A stretch of 64,000 nucleotides of DNA from Inia geoffrensis (lineage: Eukaryota > Chordata > Mammalia > Artiodactyla > Iniidae): contig JAZAQT010000501.1 of the NCBI GenBank assembly GCA_036417435.1, positions 1 to 64,000 on the forward strand, given 5' to 3'. The notes below the pieces were generated by a model that saw nothing but the letters and a program-made list of their open reading frames with translations, ran no database searches and was not told the DNA's origin. A program made the translations under genes and the position numbers. This document shows positions 21,170 through 35,245 of this stretch, piece after piece. Position 1 is the first letter of the stretch. Each line of letters begins with the position of its first letter.

Positions 21170-23515
21170 AATGGAGAGGGATTAGGGTACAGGATAGGGT
21201 ACGACAAGGCTTAAGGGTTAGCGTACGTTTGAGGGCATGAGTTAGTGTTTGTGTACTGGTTAAGATTAGGGCATTGGTTAGGGTAGGGCATCGGAAGTGG
21301 GTCAGGTTTAGGGATGGGGTTAGGGTTAGGGTTAAGGAATGGGGAGGGATTAGGGTACAATTTAGGGTACGACAACGCTTAAGGTTTAGCGTACGTGTTA
21401 GGGCACGAGTCAGTGTTGGTGTCCTGGTTAAGATTAGGGCACGGGTGAGGGTAAGGCTTCGGGTGAGGGTCAGGGTTAGGATTCGGGTTAGGGTTAGTGT
21501 TAAGGAATGCAGAGGGATTAGGGTACAGCTTAGGGTACGACAGTGCTTAAGGGTTAGCGTTCGTGTGAGGGCAAGGGTTATTGTTAGTGTTCTGGTTAAG
21601 ATTAGGGCACTGGTGAGGGTAAGGCTTCAGGTGAGGGTCAGGGTTAGGATTCGGGTTAGGGTTAGGGTTAGGGAATGGGGAGGGATTAGGGTACAGTTTA
21701 GGGTACGACAACGATTAAGGGTTAGCGTACGTGTGAGGGCACAAGTTAGTGTTGGTGTCCTGGTTAAGATTAGGGCATGGGTGAGGGTAAGTTTTCGGGT
21801 GAGGGTCAGGGATAGAATTCGGGTTAGGGTTAGGGAATGGGGAGATATTAGGGCACAGTTTAGGGTACCACAACGCTTAAGGTTTAGCGTACGTGTGAGG
21901 TCACTAGTTAGTGTTAGTGTACTGCTTACGATTAGGGCACGGGTGAGGGTAAGGCCTCGGAAGAGGGTCACGTTAAGGGTTAGGGTTAGGGTTAGGGTTA
22001 GGGAATGGGGATTGATTAGGGTACAGGTTAGGGTACGGCAATGGCTTAGGGTTGGCGTACGTTAGAGGGCATGGGTTAGTGTTGATGTACTGGTTAAAAT
22101 TAGGACACGGGTGAGGGTAAAGTTTCGGGTGAGTGTCATGGTTAGGTTTCAGGTTAGGGTTACGGTTAGGGAATGGAGAGGGATTAGGGTACAGGTTAGG
22201 GTACCGCTGCGGTTTAGTGTTAGCGTACGTGTGAGGGCATGAGTTAGTCTTGGTGTCCTGGTTAAGATTAGGGCACGGGTGAGGGTAAGGCTTCGGGTGA
22301 GGGTCAGGGTTAGCATTCGGGTTAGGGTTAGGGTTAGGGAATGGAGAGGGATTAGGGTACAGGTTAGGGTACTTCAATGCTTAAGGGTTAGCGTAAGTGT
22401 GAGGGCACGAGATAGTGTTGGTGTACTGGTTAAGACAACGGCAGCGATGAGGGTAAGGCCTCGGAAAAGGGTCACGTTCAGGGTTTCGCTTAGGGTTAGG
22501 GTTAGGGAATGGGGAGGGATTAGGGTAAAGGATAGGGTACGACAATGCTTAAGGGTTAGCGTACGTTTGAGGCCATGAGTTAGTGTTTGTGTACTGGTTA
22601 AGATTAGGGCATTGGTTAGGGTAGGGCATCGGAAGTGGGTCAGGTTTAGGGATGGGGTTAGGGTTAGGGTTAAGCAATGGGGAGGGATTAGGGTACAATT
22701 TAGGGTACGACAACGCTTAAGGTTTAGCGTACGTGTGAGGGCACGAGTTAGTGTTGGTGTCCTGGTTAAGATTACGGCACGGGTGAGGGTAAGGCTTCGG
22801 GTGAGGGTCAGGGTTAGGATTCGGGTTAGGGTTAGTGTTAAGGAATGCAGAGGGATTAGGGTACAGCTTAGGGTACGACAGTGCTTAAGGGTTAGCGTTC
22901 GTGTGAGGGCAAGGGTTAGTGTTAGTGTCCTGGTTAAGATTAGGGCACGGGTGAGGGTAAGGCTTCAGGTGAGGGTCAGGGTTAGGATTCGGGTTAGGGT
23001 TAGGGTTAGGGAATGGGGAGGGATTAGGGTACAGTTTAGGGTACGACAACGATTAAGGGTTAGCGTACGTGTGAGGGCACAAGTTAGTGTTGGTGTCCTG
23101 GTTAAGATTAGGGCATGGGTGAGGGTAAGGTTTCGGGTGAGGGTCAGGGATAGAATTCGGGTTAGGGTTAGGGTTAGGGAATGGGGAGATATTAGGGCAC
23201 AGTTTAGGGTACCACAACGCTTAAGGTTTGGCCTACGTATGAGGTCACTAGTTAGTGTTAGTGTACTGCTTACGATTAGGGCACGGGTGAGGGTAAGGCC
23301 TCGGAAGAGGGTCACGTTAAGGGTTAGGGTTAGGGTTAGGGTTAGGGAATGGGGATTGATTAGGGTACAGGTTAGGGTACGGCAATGGCTTAGGGTTGGC
23401 GTACGTTAGAGGGCATGGGTTAGTGTTGATGTACTGGTTAAAATTAGGACACGGGTGAGGGTAAAGTTTCGGGTAAGTGTCATGGTTAGGTTTCAGGTTA
23501 GGGTTAGGGTTAGGG
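21170..23515 (+). repeat. HOR unit U10 (2346 bp)
   Basis: T to C at 21411 in M2 (GAGTCAGTG), the only A:T to G:C change seen. C to T at 22240 in M7 is the same monomer position as 5812 in U3. Confidence 0.96.
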
Positions 23516-25861
23516 AATGGAGAGGGATTAGGGTACAGGATAGGGTACGACAAGGCTTAAGGGTTAGCGTACGTTTGAGGGCATGAGTTAGTGTTTGTGT
23601 ACTGGTTAAGATTAGGGCATTGGTTAGGGTAGGGCATCGGAAGTGGGTCAGGTTTAGGGATGGGGTTAGGGTTAGGGTTAAGGAATGGGGAGGGATTAGG
23701 GTACAATTTAGGGTACGACAACGCTTAAGGTTTAGCGTACGTGTTAGGGCACGAGTTAGTGTTGGTGTCCTGGTTAAGATTAGGGCACGGGTGAGGGTAA
23801 GGCTTCGGGTGAGGGTCAGGGTTAGGATTCGGGTTAGGGTTAGTGTTAAGGAATGCAGAGGGATTAGGGTACAGCTTAGGGTACGACAGTGCTTAAGGGT
23901 TAGCGTTCGTGTGAGGGCAAGGGTTATTGTTAGTGTTCTGGTTAAGATTAGGGCACTGGTGAGGGTAAGGCTTCAGGTGAGGGTCAGGGTTAGGATTCGG
24001 GTTAGGGTTAGGGTTAGGGAATGGGGAGGGATTAGGGTACAGTTTAGGGTATGACAACGATTAAGGGTTAGCGTACGTGTGAGGGCACAAGTTAGTGTTG
24101 GTGTCCTGGTTAAGATTAGGGCATGGGTGAGGGTAAGTTTTCGGGTGAGGGTCAGGGATAGAATTCGGGTTAGGGTTAGGGAATGGGGAGATATTAGGGC
24201 ACAGTTTAGGGTACCACAACGCTTAAGGTTTAGCGTACGTGTGAGGTCACTAGTTAGTGTTAGTGTACTGCTTACGATTAGGGCACGGGTGAGGGTAAGG
24301 CCTCGGAAGAGGGTCACGTTAAGGGTTAGGGTTAGGGTTAGGGTTAGGGAATGGGGATTGATTAGGGTACAGGTTAGGGTACGGCAATGGCTTAGGGTTG
24401 GCGTACGTTAGAGGGCATGGGTTAGTGTTGATGTACTGGTTAAAATTAGGACACGGGTGAGGGTAAAGTTTCGGGTGAGTGTCATGGTTAGGTTTCAGGT
24501 TAGGGTTACGGTTAGGGAATGGAGAGGGATTAGGGTACAGGTTAGGGTACCGCTGCGGTTTAGTGTTAGCGTACGTGTGAGGGCACGAGTTAGTCTTGGT
24601 GTCCTGGTTAAGATTAGGGCACGGGTGAGGGTAAGGCTTCGGGTGAGGGTCAGGGTTAGCATTCGGGTTAGGGTTAGGGTTAGGGAATGGAGAGGGATTA
24701 GGGTACAGGTTAGGGTACTTCAATGCTTAAGGGTTAGCGTAAGTGTGAGGGCACGAGATAGTGTTGGTGTACTGGTTAAGACAACGGCAGCGATGAGGGT
24801 AAGGCCTCGGAAAAGGGTCACGTTCAGGGTTTCGCTTAGGGTTAGGGTTAGGGAATGGGGAGGGATTAGGGTAAAGGATAGGGTACGACAATGCTTAAGG
24901 GTTAGCGTACGTTTGAGGCCATGAGTTAGTGTTTGTGTACTGGTTAAGATTAGGGCATTGGTTAGGGTAGGGCATCGGAAGTGGGTCAGGTTTAGGGATG
25001 GGGTTAGGGTTAGGGTTAAGCAATGGGGAGGGATTAGGGTACAATTTAGGGTACGACAACGCTTAAGGTTTAGCGTACGTGTGAGGGCACGAGTTAGTGT
25101 TGGTGTCCTGGTTAAGATTACGGCACGGGTGAGGGTAAGGCTTCGGGTGAGGGTCAGGGTTAGGATTCGGGTTAGGGTTAGTGTTAAGGAATGCAGAGGG
25201 ATTAGGGTACAGCTTAGGGTACGACAGTGCTTAAGGGTTAGCGTTCGTGTGAGGGCAAGGGTTAGTGTTAGTGTCCTGGTTAAGATTAGGGCACGGGTGA
25301 GGGTAAGGCTTCAGGTGAGGGTCAGGGTTAGGATTCGGGTTAGGGTTAGGGTTAGGGAATGGGGAGGGATTAGGGTACAGTTTAGGGTACGACAACGATT
25401 AAGGGTTAGCGTACGTGTGAGGGCACAAGTTAGTGTTGGTGTCCTGGTTAAGATTAGGGCATGGGTGAGGGTAAGGTTTCGGGTGAGGGTCAGGGATAGA
25501 ATTCGGGTTAGGGTTAGGGTTAGGGAATGGGGAGATATTAGGGCACAGTTTAGGGTACCACAACGCTTAAGGTTTGGCCTACGTATGAGGTCACTAGTTA
25601 GTGTTAGTGTACTGCTTACGATTAGGGCATGGGTGAGGGTAAGGCCTCGGAAGAGGGTCACGTTAAGGGTTAGGGTTAGGGTTAGGGTTAGGGAATGGGG
25701 ATTGATTAGGGTACAGGTTAGGGTACGGCAATGGCTTAGGGTTGGCGTACGTTAGAGGGCATGGGTTAGTGTTGATGTACTGGTTAAAATTAGGACACGG
25801 GTGAGGGTAAAGTTTCGGGTAAGTGTCATGGTTAGGTTTCAGGTTAGGGTTAGGGTTAGGG
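23516..25861 (+). repeat. HOR unit U11 (2346 bp)
   Basis: Two CpG to TpG changes: C to T at 24052 in M4 (GGGTATGAC) and C to T at 25630 in M13 (GGGCATGGG). Confidence 0.96.
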
Positions 25862-28207
25862 AATGGAGAGGGATTAGGGTACAGGATAGGGTACGACAAG
25901 GCTTAAGGGTTAGCGTACGTTTGAGGGCATGAGTTAGTGTTTGTGTACTGGTTAAGATTAGGGCATTGGTTAGGGTAGGGCATCGGAAGTGGGTCAGGTT
26001 TAGGGATGGGGTTAGGGTTAGGGTTAAGGAATGGGGAGGGATTAGGGTACAATTTAGGGTACGACAACGCTTAAGGTTTAGCGTACGTGTTAGGGCACGA
26101 GTTAGTGTTGGTGTCCTGGTTAAGATTAGGGCACGGGTGAGGGTAAGGCTTCGGGTGAGGGTCAGGGTTAGGATTCGGGTTAGGGTTAGTGTTAAGGAAT
26201 GCAGAGGGATTAGGGTACAGCTTAGGGTACGACAGTGCTTAAGGGTTAGCGTTCGTGTGAGGGCAAGGGTTATTGTTAGTGTTCTGGTTAAGATTAGGGC
26301 ACTGGTGAGGGTAAGGCTTCAGGTGAGGGTCAGGGTTAGGATTCGGGTTAGGGTTAGGGTTAGGGAATGGGGAGGGATTAGGGTACAGTTTAGGGTACGA
26401 CAACGATTAAGGGTTAGCGTACGTGTGAGGGCACAAGTTAGTGTTGGTGTCCTGGTTAAGATTAGGGCATGGGTGAGGGTAAGTTTTCGGGTGAGGGTCA
26501 GGGATAGAATTCGGGTTAGGGTTAGGGAATGGGGAGATATTAGGGCACAGTTTAGGGTACCACAACGCTTAAGGTTTAGCGTACGTGTGAGGTCACTAGT
26601 TAGTGTTAGTGTACTGCTTACGATTAGGGCACGGGTGAGGGTAAGGCCTCGGAAGAGGGTCACGTTAAGGGTTAGGGTTAGGGTTAGGGTTAGGGAATGG
26701 GGATTGATTAGGGTACAGGTTAGGGTACGGCAATGGCTTAGGGTTGGCGTACGTTAGAGGGCATGGGTTAGTGTTGATGTACTGGTTAAAATTAGGACAC
26801 GGGTGAGGGTAAAGTTTCGGGTGAGTGTCATGGTTAGGTTTCAGGTTAGGGTTACGGTTAGGGAATGGAGAGGGATTAGGGTACAGGTTAGGGTACCGCT
26901 GCGGTTTAGTGTTAGCGTACGTGTGAGGGCACGAGTTAGTCTTGGTGTCCTGGTTAAGATTAGGGCACGGGTGAGGGTAAGGCTTCGGGTGAGGGTCAGG
27001 GTTAGCATTCGGGTTAGGGTTAGGGTTAGGGAATGGAGAGGGATTAGGGTACAGGTTAGGGTACTTCAATGCTTAAGGGTTAGCGTAAGTGTGAGGGCAC
27101 GAGATAGTGTTGGTGTACTGGTTAAGACAACGGCAGCGATGAGGGTAAGGCCTCGGAAAAGGGTCACGTTCAGGGTTTCGCTTAGGGTTAGGGTTAGGGA
27201 ATGGGGAGGGATTAGGGTAAAGGATAGGGTACGACAATGCTTAAGGGTTAGCGTACGTTTGAGGCCATGAGTTAGTGTTTGTGTACTGGTTAAGATTAGG
27301 GCATTGGTTAGGGTAGGGCATCGGAAGTGGGTCAGGTTTAGGGATGGGGTTAGGGTTAGGGTTAAGCAATGGGGAGGGATTAGGGTACAATTTAGGGTAC
27401 GACAACGCTTAAGGTTTAGCGTACGTGTGAGGGCACGAGTTAGTGTTGGTGTCCTGGTTAAGATTACGGCACGGGTGAGGGTAAGGCTTCGGGTGAGGGT
27501 CAGGGTTAGGATTCGGGTTAGGGTTAGTGTTAAGGAATGCAGAGGGATTAGGGTACAGCTTAGGGTACGACAGTGCTTAAGGGTTAGCGTTCGTGTGAGG
27601 GCAAGGGTTAGTGTTAGTGTCCTGGTTAAGATTAGGGCACGGGTGAGGGTAAGGCTTCAGGTGAGGGTCAGGGTTAGGATTCGGGTTAGGGTTAGGGTTA
27701 GGGAATGGGGAGGGATTAGGGTACAGTTTAGGGTACGACAACGATTAAGGGTTAGCGTACGTGTGAGGGCACAAGTTAGTGTTGGTGTCCTGGTTAAGAT
27801 TAGGGCATGGGTGAGGGTAAGGTTTCGGGTGAGGGTCAGGGATAGAATTCGGGTTAGGGTTAGGGTTAGGGAATGGGGAGATATTAGGGCACAGTTTAGG
27901 GTACCACAACGCTTAAGGTTTGGCCTACGTATGAGGTCACTAGTTAGTGTTAGTGTACTGCTTACGATTAGGGCACGGGTGAGGGTAAGGCCTCGGAAGA
28001 GGGTCACGTTAAGGGTTAGGGTTAGGGTTAGGGTTAGGGAATGGGGATTGATTAGGGTACAGGTTAGGGTACGGCAATGGCTTAGGGTTGGCGTACGTTA
28101 GAGGGCATGGGTTAGTGTTGATGTACTGGTTAAAATTAGGACACGGGTGAGGGTAAAGTTTCGGGTAAGTGTCATGGTTAGGTTTCAGGTTAGGGTTAGG
28201 GTTAGGG
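25862..28207 (+). repeat. HOR unit U12 (2346 bp)
   Basis: Normal monomer order and length; no private change noticed. Confidence 0.95.
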
Positions 28208-30553
28208 AATGGAGAGGGATTAGGGTACAGGATAGGGTACGACAAGGCTTAAGGGTTAGCGTACGTTTGAGGGCATGAGTTAGTGTTTGTGTACTGGTTA
28301 AGATTAGGGCATTGGTTAGGGTAGGGCATCGGAAGTGGGTCAGGTTTAGGGATGGGGTTAGGGTTAGGGTTAAGGAATGGGGAGGGATTAGGGTACAATT
28401 TAGGGTACGACAACGCTTAAGGTTTAGCGTACGTGTTAGGGCACGAGTTAGTGTTGGTGTCCTGGTTAAGATTAGGGCACGGGTGAGGGTAAGGCTTCGG
28501 GTGAGGGTCAGGGTTAGGATTCGGGTTAGGGTTAGTGTTAAGGAATGCAGAGGGATTAGGGTACAGCTTAGGGTACGACAGTGCTTAAGGGTTAGCGTTC
28601 GTGTGAGGGCAAGGGTTATTGTTAGTGTTCTGGTTAAGATTAGGGCACTGGTGAGGGTAAGGCTTCAGGTGAGGGTCAGGGTTAGGATTCGGGTTAGGGT
28701 TAGGGTTAGGGAATGGGGAGGGATTAGGGTACAGTTTAGGGTACGACAACGATTAAGGGTTAGCGTACGTGTGAGGGCACAAGTTAGTGTTGGTGTCCTG
28801 GTTAAGATTAGGGCATGGGTGAGGGTAAGTTTTCGGGTGAGGGTCAGGGATAGAATTCGGGTTAGGGTTAGGGAATGGGGAGATATTAGGGCACAGTTTA
28901 GGGTACCACAACGCTTAAGGTTTAGCGTACGTGTGAGGTCACTAGTTAGTGTTAGTGTACTGCTTACGATTAGGGCACGGGTGAGGGTAAGGCCTCGGAA
29001 GAGGGTCACGTTAAGGGTTAGGGTTAGGGTTAGGGTTAGGGAATGGGGATTGATTAGGGTACAGGTTAGGGTACGGCAATGGCTTAGGGTTGGCGTACGT
29101 TAGAGGGCATGGGTTAGTGTTGATGTACTGGTTAAAATTAGGACACGGGTGAGGGTAAAGTTTCGGGTGAGTGTCATGGTTAGGTTTCAGGTTAGGGTTA
29201 CGGTTAGGGAATGGAGAGGGATTAGGGTACAGGTTAGGGTACCGCTGCGGTTTAGTGTTAGCGTACGTGTGAGGGCACGAGTTAGTCTTGGTGTCCTGGT
29301 TAAGATTAGGGCACGGGTGAGGGTAAGGCTTCGGGTGAGGGTCAGGGTTAGCATTCGGGTTAGGGTTAGGGTTAGGGAATGGAGAGGGATTAGGGTACAG
29401 GTTAGGGTACTTCAATGCTTAAGGGTTAGCGTAAGTGTGAGGGCACGAGATAGTGTTGGTGTACTGGTTAAGACAACGGCAGCGATGAGGGTAAGGCCTC
29501 GGAAAAGGGTCACGTTCAGGGTTTCGCTTAGGGTTAGGGTTAGGGAATGGGGAGGGATTAGGGTAAAGGATAGGGTACGACAATGCTTAAGGGTTAGCGT
29601 ACGTTTGAGGCCATGAGTTAGTGTTTGTGTACTGGTTAAGATTAGGGCATTGGTTAGGGTAGGGCATCGGAAGTGGGTCAGGTTTAGGGATGGGGTTAGG
29701 GTTAGGGTTAAGCAATGGGGAGGGATTAGGGTACAATTTAGGGTACGACAACGCTTAAGGTTTAGCGTACGTGTGAGGGCACGAGTTAGTGTTGGTGTCC
29801 TGGTTAAGATTACGGCACGGGTGAGGGTAAGGCTTCGGGTGAGGGTCAGGGTTAGGATTCGGGTTAGGGTTAGTGTTAAGGAATGCAGAGGGATTAGGGT
29901 ACAGCTTAGGGTACGACAGTGCTTAAGGGTTAGCGTTCGTGTGAGGGCAAGGGTTAGTGTTAGTGTCCTGGTTAAGATTAGGGCACGGGTGAGGGTAAGG
30001 CTTCAGGTGAGGGTCAGGGTTAGGATTCGGGTTAGGGTTAGGGTTAGGGAATGGGGAGGGATTAGGGTACAGTTTAGGGTACGACAACGATTAAGGGTTA
30101 GCGTACGTGTGAGGGCACAAGTTAGTGTTGGTGTCCTGGTTAAGATTAGGGCATGGGTGAGGGTAAGGTTTCGGGTGAGGGTCAGGGATAGAATTCGGGT
30201 TAGGGTTAGGGTTAGGGAATGGGGAGATATTAGGGCACAGTTTAGGGTACCACAACGCTTAAGGTTTGGCCTACGTATGAGGTCACTAGTTAGTGTTAGT
30301 GTACTGCTTACGATTAGGGCACGGGTGAGGGTAAGGCCTCGGAAGAGGGTCACGTTAAGGGTTAGGGTTAGGGTTAGGGTTAGGGAATGGGGATTGATTA
30401 GGGTACAGGTTAGGGTACGGCAATGGCTTAGGGTTGGCGTACGTTAGAGGGCATGGGTTAGTGTTGATGTACTGGTTAAAATTAGGACACGGGTGAGGGT
30501 AAAGTTTCGGGTAAGTGTCATGGTTAGGTTTCAGGTTAGGGTTAGGGTTAGGG
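28208..30553 (+). repeat. HOR unit U13 (2346 bp)
   Basis: Normal monomer order and length; no private change noticed. Confidence 0.95.
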
Positions 30554-32899
30554 AATGGAGAGGGATTAGGGTACAGGATAGGGTACGACAAGGCTTAAGG
30601 GTTAGCGTACGTTTGAGGGCATGAGTTAGTGTTTGTGTACTGGTTAAGATTAGGGCATTGGTTAGGGTAGGGCATCGGAAGTGGGTCAGGTTTAGGGATG
30701 GGGTTAGGGTTAGGGTTAAGGAATGGGGAGGGATTAGGGTACAATTTAGGGTACGACAACGCTTAAGGTTTAGCGTACGTGTTAGGGCACGAGTTAGTGT
30801 TGGTGTCCTGGTTAAGATTAGGGCACGGGTGAGAGTAAGGCTTCGGGTGAGGGTCAGGGTTAGGATTCGGGTTAGGGTTAGTGTTAAGGAATGCAGAGGG
30901 ATTAGGGTACAGCTTAGGGTACGACAGTGCTTAAGGGTTAGCGTTCGTGTGAGGGCAAGGGTTATTGTTAGTGTTCTGGTTAAGATTAGGGCACTGGTGA
31001 GGGTAAGGCTTCAGGTGAGGGTCAGGGTTAGGATTCGGGTTAGGGTTAGGGTTAGGGAATGGGGAGGGATTAGGGTACAGTTTAGGGTACGACAACGATT
31101 AAGGGTTAGCGTACGTGTGAGGGCACAAGTTAGTGTTGGTGTCCTGGTTAAGATTAGGGCATGGGTGAGGGTAAGTTTTCGGGTGAGGGTCAGGGATAGA
31201 ATTCGGGTTAGGGTTAGGGAATGGGGAGATATTAGGGCACAGTTTAGGGTACCACAACGCTTAAGGTTTAGCGTACGTGTGAGGTCACTAGTTAGTGTTA
31301 GTGTACTGCTTACGATTAGGGCACGGGTGAGGGTAAGGCCTCGGAAGAGGGTCACGTTAAGGGTTAGGGTTAGGGTTAGGGTTAGGGAATGGGGATTGAT
31401 TAGGGTACAGGTTAGGGTACGGCAATGGCTTAGGGTTGGCGTACGTTAGAGGGCATGGGTTAGTGTTGATGTACTGGTTAAAATTAGGACACGGGTGAGG
31501 GTAAAGTTTCGGGTGAGTGTCATGGTTAGGTTTCAGGTTAGGGTTACGGTTAGGGAATGGAGAGGGATTAGGGTACAGGTTAGGGTACCGCTGCGGTTTA
31601 GTGTTAGCGTACGTGTGAGGGCACGAGTTAGTCTTGGTGTCCTGGTTAAGATTAGGGCACGGGTGAGGGTAAGGCTTCGGGTGAGGGTCAGGGTTAGCAT
31701 TCGGGTTAGGGTTAGGGTTAGGGAATGGAGAGGGATTAGGGTACAGGTTAGGGTACTTCAATGCTTAAGGGTTAGCGTAAGTGTGAGGGCACGAGATAGT
31801 GTTGGTGTACTGGTTAAGACAACGGCAGCGATGAGGGTAAGGCCTCGGAAAAGGGTCACGTTCAGGGTTTCGCTTAGGGTTAGGGTTAGGGAATGGGGAG
31901 GGATTAGGGTAAAGGATAGGGTACGACAATGCTTAAGGGTTAGCGTACGTTTGAGGCCATGAGTTAGTGTTTGTGTACTGGTTAAGATTAGGGCATTGGT
32001 TAGGGTAGGGCATCGGAAGTGGGTCAGGTTTAGGGATGGGGTTAGGGTTAGGGTTAAGCAATGGGGAGGGATTAGGGTACAATTTAGGGTACGACAACGC
32101 TTAAGGTTTAGCGTACGTGTGAGGGCACGAGTTAGTGTTGGTGTCCTGGTTAAGATTACGGCACGGGTGAGGGTAAGGCTTCGGGTGAGGGTCAGGGTTA
32201 GGATTCGGGTTAGGGTTAGTGTTAAGGAATGCAGAGGGATTAGGGTACAGCTTAGGGTACGACAGTGCTTAAGGGTTAGCGTTCGTGTGAGGGCAAGGGT
32301 TAGTGTTAGTGTCCTGGTTAAGATTAGGGCACGGGTGAGGGTAAGGCTTCAGGTGAGGGTCAGGGTTAGGATTCGGGTTAGGGTTAGGGTTAGGGAATGG
32401 GGAGGGATTAGGGTACAGTTTAGGGTACGACAACGATTAAGGGTTAGCGTACGTGTGAGGGCACAAGTTAGTGTTGGTGTCCTGGTTAAGATTAGGGCAT
32501 GGGTGAGGGTAAGGTTTCGGGTGAGGGTCAGGGATAGAATTCGGGTTAGGGTTAGGGTTAGGGAATGGGGAGATATTAGGGCACAGTTTAGGGTACCACA
32601 ACGCTTAAGGTTTGGCCTACGTATGAGGTCACTAGTTAGTGTTAGTGTACTGCTTACGATTAGGGCACGGGTGAGGGTAAGGCCTCGGAAGAGGGTCACG
32701 TTAAGGGTTAGGGTTAGGGTTAGGGTTAGGGAATGGGGATTGATTAGGGTACAGGTTAGGGTACGGCAATGGCTTAGGGTTGGCGTACGTTAGAGGGCAT
32801 GGGTTAGTGTTGATGTACTGGTTAAAATTAGGACACGGGTGAGGGTAAAGTTTCGGGTAAGTGTCATGGTTAGGTTTCAGGTTAGGGTTAGGGTTAGGG
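30554..32899 (+). repeat. HOR unit U14 (2346 bp)
   Basis: One private change seen: G to A at 30834 in M2 (GGTGAGAGTAAGG). Confidence 0.96.
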
Positions 32900-35245
32900 A
32901 ATGGAGAGGGATTAGGGTACAGGATAGGGTACGACAAGGCTTAAGGGTTAGCGTACGTTTGAGGGCATGAGTTAGTGTTTGTGTACTGGTTAAGATTAGG
33001 GCATTGGTTAGGGTAGGGCATCGGAAGTGGGTCAGGTTTAGGGATGGGGTTAGGGTTAGGGTTAAGGAATGGGGAGGGATTAGGGTACAATTTAGGGTAC
33101 GACAACGCTTAAGGTTTAGCGTACGTGTTAGGGCACGAGTTAGTGTTGGTGTCCTGGTTAAGATTAGGGCACGGGTGAGGGTAAGGCTTCGGGTGAGGGT
33201 CAGGGTTAGGATTCGGGTTAGGGTTAGTGTTAAGGAATGCAGAGGGATTAGGGTACAGCTTAGGGTACGACAGTGCTTAAGGGTTAGCGTTCGTGTGAGG
33301 GCAAGGGTTATTGTTAGTGTTCTGGTTAAGATTAGGGCACTGGTGAGGGTAAGGCTTCAGGTGAGGGTCAGGGTTAGGATTCGGGTTAGGGTTAGGGTTA
33401 GGGAATGGGGAGGGATTAGGGTACAGTTTAGGGTACGACAACGATTAAGGGTTAGCGTACGTGTGAGGGCACAAGTTAGTGTTGGTGTCCTGGTTAAGAT
33501 TAGGGCATGGGTGAGGGTAAGTTTTCGGGTGAGGGTCAGGGATAGAATTCGGGTTAGGGTTAGGGAATGGGGAGATATTAGGGCACAGTTTAGGGTACCA
33601 CAACGCTTAAGGTTTAGCGTACGTGTGAGGTCACTAGTTAGTGTTAGTGTACTGCTTACGATTAGGGCACGGGTGAGGGTAAGGCCTCGGAAGAGGGTCA
33701 CGTTAAGGGTTAGGGTTAGGGTTAGGGTTAGGGAATGGGGATTGATTAGGGTACAGGTTAGGGTACGGCAATGGCTTAGGGTTGGCGTACGTTAGAGGGC
33801 ATGGGTTAGTGTTGATGTACTGGTTAAAATTAGGACACGGGTGAGGGTAAAGTTTCGGGTGAGTGTCATGGTTAGGTTTCAGGTTAGGGTTACGGTTAGG
33901 GAATGGAGAGGGATTAGGGTACAGGTTAGGGTACCGCTGCGGTTTAGTGTTAGCGTACGTGTGAGGGCACGAGTTAGTCTTGGTGTCCTGGTTAAGATTA
34001 GGGCACGGGTGAGGGTAAGGCTTCGGGTGAGGGTCAGGGTTAGCATTCGGGTTAGGGTTAGGGTTAGGGAATGGAGAGGGATTAGGGTACAGGTTAGGGT
34101 ACTTCAATGCTTAAGGGTTAGCGTAAGTGTGAGGGCACGAGATAGTGTTGGTGTACTGGTTAAGACAACGGCAGCGATGAGGGTAAGGCCTCGGAAAAGG
34201 GTCACGTTCAGGGTTTCGCTTAGGGTTAGGGTTAGGGAATGGGGAGGGATTAGGGTAAAGGATAGGGTACGACAATGCTTAAGGGTTAGCGTACGTTTGA
34301 GGCCATGAGTTAGTGTTTGTGTACTGGTTAAGATTAGGGCATTGGTTAGGGTAGGGCATCGGAAGTGGGTCAGGTTTAGGGATGGGGTTAGGGTTAGGGT
34401 TAAGCAATGGGGAGGGATTAGGGTACAATTTAGGGTACGACAACGCTTAAGGTTTAGCGTACGTGTGAGGGCACGAGTTAGTGTTGGTGTCCTGGTTAAG
34501 ATTACGGCACGGGTGAGGGTAAGGCTTCGGGTGAGGGTCAGGGTTAGGATTCGGGTTAGGGTTAGTGTTAAGGAATGCAGAGGGATTAGGGTACAGCTTA
34601 GGGTACGACAGTGCTTAAGGGTTAGCGTTCGTGTGAGGGCAAGGGTTAGTGTTAGTGTCCTGGTTAAGATTAGGGCACGGGTGAGGGTAAGGCTTCAGGT
34701 GAGGGTCAGGGTTAGGATTCGGGTTAGGGTTAGGGTTAGGGAATGGGGAGGGATTAGGGTACAGTTTAGGGTACGACAACGATTAAGGGTTAGCGTACGT
34801 GTGAGGGCACAAGTTAGTGTTGGTGTCCTGGTTAAGATTAGGGCATGGGTGAGGGTAAGGTTTCGGGTGAGGGTCAGGGATAGAATTCGGGTTAGGGTTA
34901 GGGTTAGGGAATGGGGAGATATTAGGGCACAGTTTAGGGTACCACAACGCTTAAGGTTTGGCCTACGTATGAGGTCACTAGTTAGTGTTAGTGTACTGCT
35001 TACGATTAGGGCACGGGTGAGGGTAAGGCCTCGGAAGAGGGTCACGTTAAGGGTTAGGGTTAGGGTTAGGGTTAGGGAATGGGGATTGATTAGGGTACAG
35101 GTTAGGGTACGGCAATGGCTTAGGGTTGGCGTACGTTAGAGGGCATGGGTTAGTGTTGATGTACTGGTTAAAATTAGGACACGGGTGAGGGTAAAGTTTC
35201 GGGTAAGTGTCATGGTTAGGTTTCAGGTTAGGGTTAGGGTTAGGG
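32900..35245 (+). repeat. HOR unit U15 (2346 bp)
   Basis: Normal monomer order and length; no private change noticed. Confidence 0.95.
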
